Translations under genes and position numbers: made by a program
Part shown: piece after piece, positions 33,019 to 38,926 of the stretch
How positions within the stretch are numbered: the first letter of the stretch is position 1
Layout of the letters: each line of letters opens with the position of its first letter
The notes under the pieces: model-generated
Told to the model about the DNA's origin: nothing
Database searches by the model: none
Seen by the model: only the letters and a program-made list of their open reading frames with translations
Assembly (NCBI GenBank): GCA_025459125.1
Contig: JALORE010000084.1
Coordinates: 1 to 38,926, forward strand
Source of the DNA: Planctomycetota bacterium
GTDB taxonomy: Bacteria > Planctomycetota > Phycisphaerae > Sedimentisphaerales > Anaerobacaceae
DNA length: 38,926 nt
Direction of reading: 5' to 3'

Positions 33019-33145
33019 TGGACTGCCAACTGCGAGCTGCCAACTGAGAACTGATTTCTCACCACAGAGACACCGAGGACACGGAGAAGAGAGGACGGAC
33101 GACGGAGGACAGACGACGGAGCCTCGTAGGGGGGACGCATGCGTC
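33019..33145. repeat. Cluster of short tandem repeats with 7-nt and 9-nt periods
   Basis: Three arrays in a row. CAACTG-type heptads: TGGACTG, CCAACTG, CGAGCTG, CCAACTG, AGAACTG (33019-33053). A 9-nt type: CCACAGAGA, CACCGAGGA, CACGGAGAA (33062-33088). GACGACG-type heptads: GAGGACG, GACGACG, GAGGACA, GACGACG (33091-33118). These are followed by the palindrome GACGCATGCGTC (33134-33145). Confidence 0.85.
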
Positions 33146-33599
33146 GCCCACACTCGCCCTGGGCACAGCCAAATGGAGCCACGAAATCCGGAACCGGCAG
33201 ATGCAAGCCTGTCGTCCGGGGCAGGCGGGAGAGTATGCCCGAATCCTCCTCGGGCGTTCACTAACTCTTAATTCGCGGCCTGACCCCGCCGGCGACCGGA
33301 CTGGTCGGTACCGACCGCGGAATCCAGAAGGTACGAAGGCCTTGGGACAGGCAAGGGTAGGATGCGAACCCGACACTTGTCCCCTTCCCACATCACCCCT
33401 TGTGTTTCCGTCGATATGTCCTTATCGTACATGTTAGATTCGCAGGCCACGGTGCTCTGCCAGACGGAGAAAAGCGATGATTGGGACTCTGTGGCAGCCA
33501 AGCTGTAGTTGCACGTCATGGAGGACGCCGTGCGTGAGAGCCTACCGAGCGCAGCAGCAGCACTGGAGGCCGCCAACGGATAGCTTCAAACAGTAATCT

Positions 33600-34062
33600 A
33601 TGGGAAACCCAGTCTCTATCCGCATTCTTGAAGAGGATGCCAACCGGCGTGGTGATGCCCTGAACAAATTCGTGGGCGTTCTTGACATCGAACAAGAAGA
33701 CAGTGTGCCTGTTGCTGGCTACTTCATCTCGCTGGCCGGTTTCACAGAAACCGCCATCGAACAGGAGAAACAGCGACGACGGACACGAATCATCACCCTC
33801 ACCGGCTCCCAGGTCGTGAGCGAGTTGATTCGAGGACGCATTCTGATTGCCAAAGACCGAGCGACCGAACTGGCAGGCCGGTACTGTGCCGCTCTCCCCA
33901 ACATCACTCTTGATCCCGAAACCGAACTCTTGGCTCACGAACGCGGCTGGATTTGGGCCATCTACTATACGCGAGGCAAGGTACGCACGCACTTCGCTTT
34001 GATCCACTCAGATGGGACCCCGCTATCTCTGGCGGTCGCCGAAGAAGTCATCGCTGCTAACC
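33600..34062 (+). pseudogene. Fragment of an Mrr-like restriction endonuclease-fold gene
   Basis: ATG 33600 opens a frame whose first ~150 codons look like real protein: ALNKFVGVLDIEQ, VAGYFISLAGFTETAIEQE, TLTGSQVVSELIRGRILIAK, ELLAHERGWIWAIYY, THFALIHSDGTPLSL. The sequence resembles the C-terminal half of Mrr/PD-(D/E)xK domains (EDANRRGDALNKF stands where a catalytic E-C/A-K is expected), plus a further domain. The N-terminal half is missing. The frame stays open to 34550, but from about 34062 it is only the antisense of the res remnant, so a rearrangement joined two gene pieces here. Exact family uncertain. Confidence 0.5.
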
Positions 34063-34974
34063 GCAAAGGCGAGGGCCTCGGTCTTGCCGAAGATGGGAGT
34101 CTTCACGATTCCCCCATCCACGGCCTCGCCCAGAGGCGTGTCGCACACGATGTGCTGGAACGCCTGGCCCCGATTGTCCTTGGGAGTGGCGCTGAAATCC
34201 AACTGTGCCACCAGACCCCGCCCCGTGCGGCTCAGCAACGTGTCGTGCAGATAGCGAATCGCCGTGCTCCACGCGGAGTCCGGGTCCCAAACGTGGTGCG
34301 CTTCATCGTTGAGGACCATCACGCCGGGATGCGAAGTGATCCGGTCCCGCAGGGCTGCCCCCGTGTCAAGGGCTTTGGCCCTGGAGACCGTCGGCCTCGC
34401 CCATTCGTAAGTCTCGCCGTCTTTGCTCTTGCGGCGTTTCTCCTGGTCGTAGAGGCGATGGATGTTCGTCAGTTACAGTGTCGGCGCCGGCGGCCTCATC
34501 CTGCAAGACGATGGACAGGCTGCAATCCCCGCGCCACTCCGCCGGGATGAGCGGGTCCGTGTCGAAGATCCGCCCATCGCCGAAGTCCTCTTTCAGACGC
34601 TCATAGACCGTCAGATTCGGCGCGACGACGACGAAATGGCGCGTCAACGGCGAGTTCGATTCCCGCAGATGATGGAAGTAGTAATGGAACTCGAATTCCT
34701 CCCCGGCGGCCGTCTTGCCACGATGGCTGCGGTTGAACCAGTGGTTGAGCAATTCCCGCGTGGTATCGCTGGCCCCGCCGTAGAACGACTCCCGCCACTC
34801 CTTCACCGCCCACCGGAGATTGTGGGCGATGACGACAGGGGAAGGTCTGCGGCCATTGACGATCTTGGCGGGTTCGCCGGGCTTATCCCCCCGGATGCGG
34901 TGCTTCGCAGGTTCCTCCCAAGGCGAGAACAGCGGCTCCAGTGCCGCCGGATTCACGAGCACTTGATCAGGCAT
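34023..34974 (-). pseudogene. Type III restriction endonuclease Res subunit remnant
   Basis: The helicase-nuclease subunit of a type III-like R-M system, in pieces. ATG 34974 overlaps the rhuM stop by 8 nt (ATGCCTGA). Frame one: LEPLFSPWEEPAKHRI, GEEFEFHYYF joined directly to HHLRESNSPLTRHF, APNLTVYERLKEDF, PAEWRGDCSLSIVLQDEAAG. Intact relatives have about 75 residues, including the Walker A ATGAGKT motif, between HYYF and LRES; here they are absent. At about 34473 the frame breaks and meets an in-frame TAA; the other frame continues LTNIHRLYDQEKRR, MVLNDEAHHVWDP (motif II), QLDFSATPKDNRGQ, VCDTPLGEAVDGGIVKTPIF and ends at 34023. Two thirds of the protein, with the nuclease domain, is gone. 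Confidence 0.82.
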
Positions 34975-35830
34975 CGTCGTCTTCCTTCGGACCCTCCGTC
35001 AAGCGACGGACCTGCCGGCGCAACTCCTCGTCGGCTTGATCGGCCTCAATCCTACGGCGATTCCGCGCAAATTCTTCATACTGGGTGTGCGCCGTCTCCT
35101 CCGCCAGTTCCTTGGAGATCCTGCCCGCGTGGGTCAGAATCTCCTGGTTGTTGAGGCGTAGAAAGTCATCCAGCTTGGCCTTCCAGTCCGCCATGTACAT
35201 GATGTTGCGCTGCCGGGCCTGAAGCTCCGCAAAGTCCAGGTACTGGCCGACCAGGAGTTCCAGCGTTTCCATCTCCTGGCGGTTGAGGTAGTTCTTGGCG
35301 ATGGTCGTGTCTGCCTTCGTCAAGGCCCGGCCGCGTCCTGCGCCCTTCCAAGTCGTCAGTCCCATATTGGGCAATGCGGCGTCGGCCCGGCTGCGGATCA
35401 GTTCCGCCGCCGTCTTGCCGCTCGCCGCATAGAGCATCTTGTTCTGAACGGTCGCGAAGAACTCCTGCGCCATGGGGTGATCGGCGTCGTAATCGGCACT
35501 CAGAGCGTAGATGACCTCCAGATTGTAGTGCTTGAGCGCCCGCTGAACCTGTCTGGTCCCTTCGGAGCGAACCTGTAAGTAATCCTTACAAGTTGCCGGC
35601 TCCTCAAGCTCACCCTCTTCGTAAATGGCTTTGATGTGAAGAGTTATGTTCTGGGGGGTGGTCTGGTAGAGTTCCGCCATGCCGGCTTGCGTCAGCCAGA
35701 CTGTCTCTCCTTCCAACCGAACTTCAATCCTTTGACGTCCATCCTCTGTTTGGTAGAGAACGATCTGGCCTCCGACCGGCGGATGGCTCCCGGCGTCGGG
35801 GGTGGTGCGCGGAGGTCGTTTCTTGGTCAT
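34967..35830 (-). CDS. rhuM: RhuM-family protein with an internal in-frame deletion
   Basis: RhuM-family protein, often found between mod and res genes of type III-like R-M clusters; biochemical role unknown. The N-terminus is a good match (GQIVLYQTEDGRQRIEVRLE, ETVWLTQAGMAELYQTTPQN, LHIKAIYEEGELEEPATCKD), as are the C-terminal parts (EFFATVQNKMLYAASGKTAA, NMGLTTWKGAG, LNRQEMETLELLVGQYLDFA). At 287 aa it is about 55-60 residues short. KHYNLEVI is joined directly to YALSADYD, losing the GYRVxSHxxTxFRxWAT and KGFxxDDERLK blocks that relatives carry. ATG 35830 overlaps the mod TGA (ATGA); its own stop overlaps res. Probably non-functional but open. Confidence 0.85.
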   Translation of the reverse strand: MTKKRPPRTTPDAGSHPPVGGQIVLYQTEDGRQRIEVRLEGETVWLTQAGMAELYQTTPQNITLHIKAIYEEGELEEPATCKDYLQVRSEGTRQVQRALKHYNLEVIYALSADYDADHPMAQEFFATVQNKMLYAASGKTAAELIRSRADAALPNMGLTTWKGAGRGRALTKADTTIAKNYLNRQEMETLELLVGQYLDFAELQARQRNIMYMADWKAKLDDFLRLNNQEILTHAGRISKELAEETAHTQYEEFARNRRRIEADQADEELRRQVRRLTEGPKEDDDA

Positions 35831-37143
35831 GCCGTCACCTCCACCGTGATGCTCGTATCGCAGCCGAAGGTGTCGATCACTTTGACGCAGGCCGTGTGCT
35901 TGCCCCTCTTCGCGTAGACGTAGCCTGCCTCGCTGACCGTCTTGAGACTGCGGTCTTTCCGCGTGCGGTAGTCCTGCCAGTGATGATTGAAGGGCCGGCC
36001 CGGCTGCCATTCGAAATCGACCGCCCAGAAGTCGATGAAGTCCGTCCCGCTCTTGATGGCCCGCTCTTTCAGGGCCTGCAATGTCTTGCTCGGGACCTCC
36101 GCCAGCGAGGGCATGAACCTGGCGATCTTGATATCGACGCTGGTTTCCTTGCCCTTCTTGCGATAGACCGGCTCGGCCTCCAGAACCGCCATCTCCAGGA
36201 ACGGCGGCGGGTTCTTGCGATTCTTCTCCATGATCTCACGCGGAATCTGGATCAGCATCAGCTTGACGCCCAACTCGTTCTCCAGGGACGCCGCCGTCAG
36301 CCGCAGGTCCATCTCGAATTCGCACGCCAGGACATAGCATTGCCTGCTTCCTGCCTGGGCCACCGCTTCGGCCACCGCCTTCGCCTCCGCTCGGCTGAAA
36401 ATGGAATCGATCCCATCGACGTGACAGTACGCACCGGACTTGCGCCCGTGAATCAGCGGTGAGGGAGTGTTTGTGAGAGCCTCCGCCCTAAAGAACTCCA
36501 GAACCACCCGCCGGTGCTCCTCATCAGAGGACACGTTGACGATACGCTCAGGCAACGCTTCGGGCTTTTGAGTCGCGTAGCCCGCTAGTTCGGCGGATTG
36601 ATTGTGGATCTTGCTGATATCTGTCCATATGTGTTGCAGCACCGGACCCGTGTACTCGCTCTCGTAGCGTTTGAGACGAGGCACTCCGTTCTTGGGCCAG
36701 TGAATCCGCCCCTGCTTGTTTAGCTCCTCGAGCTTCTCGATAGAATACTCCCCGTGATTTCCTTGGGGGCTCGGATCAACACCTCGCCAGGGTTTTCCTG
36801 AGGAACCGTGCTTTGTCACGCCAGGAGCGGTTAATCCAATTCTCCGGTACCGCTCTCCGCGAACTTCATCATATTGGTCGAAAAAAGTCTCAAGGTACCC
36901 TTTGTCTGGTGGTCCCGGAACGTCGTTCCAGATTCTCTCATCACCGCTGCTATAGAACAACAGGACATCGTGAATGATCCCATAACGTCGGGAGTCACTA
37001 TGACCAAATGCTCGGCGCCAGATGATTTGATTCAGAAAGTGGTCCGGCCCAAAAACCTCGTCCGCAATCCCCCTCATGAGGTGATTGACATTCGGCCCGA
37101 CATGCACGTAGATGCTTCCTCCACTGGACAGCAGCTCGCTCAT
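35827..37143 (-). CDS. Type III-like adenine DNA methyltransferase Mod, truncated and lacking both catalytic motifs
   Basis: Remnant (438 aa) of a beta-class N6-adenine methyltransferase. It begins at SSGGSIYVHVGPNVNHLMRG, which in intact enzymes follows the DPPY motif, so the N-terminal ~60-70 residues with DPPY are lost; a likely continuation (GLRFMRN) sits upstream in another frame. YATQKPEALPERIVNVSSDE, which normally leads into the SAM-binding FxGxG motif, is joined directly to EHRRVVLEFFRAEAL, so roughly 80-90 residues with FxGxG are absent. The C-terminal domain (LIHGRKSGAYCHVDGIDSIF, WAVDFEWQPGRPFNHHWQDY, CVKVIDTFGCDTSITVEV) is complete. It is the first gene of mod-rhuM-res. It cannot be an active methylase; ATG 37143 is simply the first in frame. 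Confidence 0.82.
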   Translation of the reverse strand: MSELLSSGGSIYVHVGPNVNHLMRGIADEVFGPDHFLNQIIWRRAFGHSDSRRYGIIHDVLLFYSSGDERIWNDVPGPPDKGYLETFFDQYDEVRGERYRRIGLTAPGVTKHGSSGKPWRGVDPSPQGNHGEYSIEKLEELNKQGRIHWPKNGVPRLKRYESEYTGPVLQHIWTDISKIHNQSAELAGYATQKPEALPERIVNVSSDEEHRRVVLEFFRAEALTNTPSPLIHGRKSGAYCHVDGIDSIFSRAEAKAVAEAVAQAGSRQCYVLACEFEMDLRLTAASLENELGVKLMLIQIPREIMEKNRKNPPPFLEMAVLEAEPVYRKKGKETSVDIKIARFMPSLAEVPSKTLQALKERAIKSGTDFIDFWAVDFEWQPGRPFNHHWQDYRTRKDRSLKTVSEAGYVYAKRGKHTACVKVIDTFGCDTSITVEVTA

Positions 37144-37440
37144 CGGCTGCTCCGTTTCGCATGAACCTCAGACCCCTCGCGCCGCCCCCCATGACCCAAT
37201 ACTGCCACCAGCCTATCCGCCACCGCGCGACCTCTCAACCTTGTCACTGCTTGTGGATTCCGCAGAATCCTACCCCGGGTAATCGGCCGGAGCAAGGGAA
37301 ATCGAGACGCGAAAGGCGCTGCGTGATAGGTGAAGAGCGCCGGGAAGAAGGCCCGAGGCCGGAGGCGCGAGGGGTGGGGGGCAAGGGGATTCGATTTCTC
37401 CTTTGCTGATTTCCTCTGTGCCCCTGTGGTGAAAGACCCG

Positions 37441-37610
37441 TAGTCAGTAGCCGGTAGTCGGTAGTCGGTTGGAAATCCGTGTCCATCCGTGTGAATCCGT
37501 GTCCTTGGGGGGTTTTGCAGTTCCCGGTTGGCAGTTGAAAGACAGTTCCCGGTTGGCAGTTGTCAGTTCACAGTTGGGGATCTGCGCAAATCGGTGCAAT
37601 CTGCGGCTTC
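37441..37610. repeat. Cluster of tandem arrays with 7-nt and 10-nt periods
   Basis: In order: TAGTCAG, TAGCCGG, TAGTCGG, TAGTCGG (37441-37468). A 10-nt type ATCCGTGTCC, ATCCGTGTGA, ATCCGTGTCC (37475-37504). CAGTTG-type heptads CAGTTCC, CGGTTGG, CAGTTGA, a 4-nt break, CAGTTCC, CGGTTGG, CAGTTGT, CAGTTCA, CAGTTGG (37518-37577). A degenerate ATCTGCGCAA, ATCGGTGCA, ATCTGCGG array (37580-37606). The CAGTTG type is the reverse complement of the 33019-33053 array. A CCTCTGTGCCCCTGTGGTG run at 37413-37431 matches the complement of the 33062-33088 type. Confidence 0.85.
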
Positions 37611-37674
37611 TTCGGCCTGCGTCCTCCCCAGCCGGGGCGTTGGGCTACCTTCTTTCTTCGCGTCATGGTTCATA

Positions 37675-37703
37675 TTGACAAATGACCATTAGCTTGTTAT
37701 AAT
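37675..37703 (+). promoter_or_regulatory. Exact consensus sigma-70 promoter
   Basis: TTGACA at 37675-37680, a 17-nt spacer, then TATAAT at 37698-37703. Both hexamers and the spacing are perfect consensus, in a local AT-rich patch within GC-rich DNA. Transcription should start near 37710 and run rightward into the short frames at 37716/37726. Confidence 0.85.
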
Positions 37704-37725
37704 ATACGCTACAAAATGGAGGATC

Positions 37726-38016
37726 ATGGCATGGCGACCCTCGCTGGGACACATCCGGTCGCGACCGGCCCGGGGCGGGGCCACAGAATCGCCCGTCGGT
37801 TGCGGTTGCGAAGCTCGTCCTGCCGGACGGCTGACATCCGACGTGACGAGCCGCGCAACCGTCCTACGCGCAACGATTCCGGCGTCCCTCGGCCCTGGGG
37901 CCTCGTGCCGCGTTCGGCGGTGCGGCCGGAGTCCAGGAATACCCATAAAATACCCATATCCCGAAGCAAAATGTGCGAAACAAACCCAATTTTGGGAGGC
38001 GGAAAAGAGAGGGTAA
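37726..38016 (+). CDS. Short Arg/Gly-rich frame of unknown nature downstream of the consensus promoter
   Basis: ATG 37726 has GGAGG (37717-37721) 4 nt upstream, itself just after a perfect promoter, and opens a 96-codon frame (starts MAWRPSLGHIRS, ends AKCAKQTQFWEAEKRG). An overlapping frame from ATG 37716 gives 138 codons ending KANSKRVSSLKSQVLS. Both run into the ACAAACCCAAT-type repeats, which supply their KQTQF, CETNPIL and NKANS segments. The composition is unlike a folded protein, so the transcript may instead be a noncoding RNA or part of a repeat element. Contains the 14-bp palindrome CCGGTCGCGACCGG at 37755-37768. Confidence 0.3.
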   Translation: MAWRPSLGHIRSRPARGGATESPVGCGCEARPAGRLTSDVTSRATVLRATIPASLGPGASCRVRRCGRSPGIPIKYPYPEAKCAKQTQFWEAEKRG

Positions 38017-38252
38017 GTGCTTTTTGGATAAAGGGTTGGGGTGAACGAAGACGCCGGAGGGACCGGAAAAACAAAGCCAATTCGAAGAGAGTTTCAAGTT
38101 TGAAGTCTCAAGTGTTAAGCCGGAGCAGTTGATGGGCGGGACTTCATACTTCGCACTCGGCCGAAGGCCGTTCATACCAAACAAGGCCAATGGGGGGCGC
38201 TAGGCGGTGGGCCGTGGTCAGTTGGAGGACAATCGTGTCAAACAAACCCAAT
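37979..38252. repeat. Dispersed ACAAACCCAAT repeat, four copies, with an AGTTTCA heptad array
   Basis: Copies: AACAAACCCAAT (37979-37990), ACAAAGCCAATT (38071-38082), ACAAGGCCAAT (38181-38191) and AACAAACCCAAT (38241-38252). A heptad array lies between copies two and three (AGTTTCA, AGTTTGA, AGTCTCA, AGTGTTA; 38090-38117). Spacing is irregular (92, 110, 60 nt), so it is not CRISPR-like. Confidence 0.75.
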
Positions 38253-38270
38253 CCGCGCGGGCTGCGCCAC

Positions 38271-38300
38271 CATTCCATTATTCCAGTGTTCCGCCATTGC
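38271..38300. repeat. Octad-type repeat (single arm)
   Basis: CATTCCAT, TATTCCAG, TGTTCCGC, CATTGC: an 8-nt period matching the right arm of the repeat at 23579-23609. It ends 8 bases before the ATG of the small membrane protein, so it forms that gene's upstream region. Confidence 0.65.
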
Positions 38301-38307
38301 ATGTATC

Positions 38308-38553
38308 ATGCACCGGATGATAATCGTGAGGATTCTGTGTATTGTCGGTGGTCTTCTGGTTCTGGTCTCCCTGGTCGCCCATCTCTACGTGCGTGTGTCC
38401 CTGCGACCGGGCAGAGATTCCGACCTGGACAACTACTACTGCGAATTCGAGGACCAGCACCCTGCCTACGCCCGCTACACCCGGTGGCTGCAAATCACCG
38501 TGGGCGGCGCCGCCCTGGGCTGCCTGCTGCTGTTTCTGGGGATGGTGTTCTGA
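38308..38553 (+). CDS. Small two-TM membrane protein of unknown function
   Basis: 81 aa: TM1 IIVRILCIVGGLLVLVSLVA, an acidic/aromatic connector (DLDNYYCEFEDQHPAYARYT), then TM2 WLQITVGGAALGCLLLFLGM. Regular hydropathy and codon use fit a real protein. No family recognised. The ribosome site is poor; ATG 38317 (second Met) is an alternative. It lies 28 nt before the reductase gene on the same strand, so it may be co-transcribed. Confidence 0.6.
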   Translation: MHRMIIVRILCIVGGLLVLVSLVAHLYVRVSLRPGRDSDLDNYYCEFEDQHPAYARYTRWLQITVGGAALGCLLLFLGMVF

Positions 38554-38581
38554 TTCCTGCGGCGGTCGAAGGGAGTCTGTT

Positions 38582-38926
38582 ATGGCACTGAGAGTCCTCG
38601 GTATCTCGACCAGTCCCCGCCGTGACGGCAACAGCGACCGGCTGCTCCGCGAGGCCTTGGCCGGCGCCGAGCAGGCGGGCGCTACCGTCGAGTACCTGCG
38701 CCTGTGCGACTACCGCCTCGAAGGCTGCAGCGAGTGCGGCGACTGCGCCTCGACCGGCGATTGCTCCATTCAGGACGACTATCCGATTCTCCTCGACAAG
38801 ATGCTGGCGGCCGACCGGATCGCGTTCGCCACACCGGTGTTCTTCATGACCGTCGGGGCCCAGGCGAAGCTGTTGATCGACCGCGGGCAATGCCTGTGGG
38901 TGCGCCAGACCGTGCTGCACCGGCCC
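38582..38926 (+). CDS. NADPH-dependent FMN reductase / flavodoxin-fold protein (partial, runs off window)
   Basis: First 115 residues of a flavodoxin-fold reductase of the NADPH-dependent FMN reductase / iron-sulfur flavoprotein group. The FMN phosphate loop is VLGISTSPRRDGNSDRLLR. The CSECGDCASTGDCSIQDDYP segment has the Cys pattern of these proteins, and FATPVFFMTVGAQAKLLIDR is the second flavin loop. GAAGGGAG lies upstream of ATG 38582. The 3' end is cut by the window. Electron donor/acceptor unknown. Confidence 0.85.
   Translation, partial: MALRVLGISTSPRRDGNSDRLLREALAGAEQAGATVEYLRLCDYRLEGCSECGDCASTGDCSIQDDYPILLDKMLAADRIAFATPVFFMTVGAQAKLLIDRGQCLWVRQTVLHRP

Larger units (their letters stand above)
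32847..33599. other. Repeat-rich intergenic region left of the defence island
   Basis: About 750 bases with no convincing gene. It contains a REP-like hairpin and several tandem short-repeat arrays (32993-33145, listed separately), a 12-bp palindrome, and a 30-codon frame at 33416-33508 followed in frame by LHVMEDAVRESLPSAAAALE between two TAG stops. That frame might be the ruin of a longer gene. The rest (33150-33410) shows no structure I can name. Confidence 0.6.
37144..38307. other. Repeat-rich desert upstream of the R-M remnant
   Basis: About 1.16 kb with no conserved protein gene. It contains short tandem arrays (37411-37610), a consensus promoter cassette (37675-38130), ACAAACCCAAT-type dispersed repeats (37979-38252) and an octad array (38271-38300), each described separately. 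The stretch 37200-37400 shows no structure I can name. Confidence 0.7.

Noticed and set aside
33150-33410. Insertion sequence remnant left of the restriction island
   Set aside because: No transposase motif, terminal inverted repeats or target duplication could be found.
37441-37610. CRISPR-like array
   Set aside because: Units are 7-10 nt, degenerate and contiguous without unique spacers of 30-40 nt, and no cas gene is in the window.
1-38926. tRNA or rRNA genes
   Set aside because: No T-loop/acceptor combinations or rRNA-like conserved segments were seen while reading both strands; a tRNAscan run would settle this.

Overview
This is a GC-rich (roughly 60-65 % G+C) chromosomal window with no rRNA, tRNA, CRISPR array or recognisable transposase. 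The organism looks like a member of the Planctomycetota, probably Phycisphaerae-like. I infer this from gene content (a type II secretion / type IV pilus hybrid cluster with PilM-N-O), an enlarged RND pump, and intergenic repeats carrying ACAAACCCAAT cores that I associate with that phylum. The taxonomic call is inference and was not tested by any search.

Layout. (1) 80-9584: plus-strand housekeeping and transport genes (RND pump, HAD-IIA phosphatase, CNT nucleoside permease, cupin, PutP-type symporter, 2H phosphoesterase), interrupted by one minus-strand 3'-5' exonuclease. (2) 9646-25891, minus strand: one long run of 17 genes. It reads gspG (major pseudopilin), a second gspG-like gene, gspI, gspJ, gspK-like, a broken gspH, pilM, pilN, pilO, a GspC/PilP-like gene, secretin, histidine kinase, CheY-like regulator, GAF/HD-GYP phosphodiesterase, STAS protein, gspE, gspF. 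Many junctions overlap by 1-14 nt. An intrinsic terminator-like hairpin separates the major pseudopilin from the rest. The signalling genes sit inside the secretion operon. GspE has an N-terminal domain matching the c-di-GMP-binding MshEN motif, so the adjacent HD-GYP enzyme could control the motor. (3) 26281-29096, minus strand: argH-thiL-tsaE. (4) 29227-32846: nagA (plus), a secreted beta-helix protein and L-threonine aldolase (minus). (5) 32847-38307: a decayed defence island between two repeat-rich deserts. A type III-like restriction cluster (mod-rhuM-res, minus strand) keeps its tight gene overlaps, but each gene appears to have lost an internal block: Mod both catalytic motifs, RhuM about 55-65 residues, Res the Walker A block. 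Res is also frameshifted and truncated against a plus-strand fragment of an Mrr-like endonuclease gene. Upstream of mod lies a cassette with an exact consensus sigma-70 promoter (TTGACA, 17 nt, TATAAT) driving short overlapping reading frames that run into dispersed repeats. (6) 38308-38926: a small membrane protein and the start of a flavodoxin-fold reductase cut by the window end.

The noncoding DNA holds several families of short tandem repeats with 7-nt, 8-nt and 9-10-nt periods. They are often arranged as inverted pairs next to genes, and in two cases (cupin, gspK-like) they appear to be translated as the protein N-terminus.
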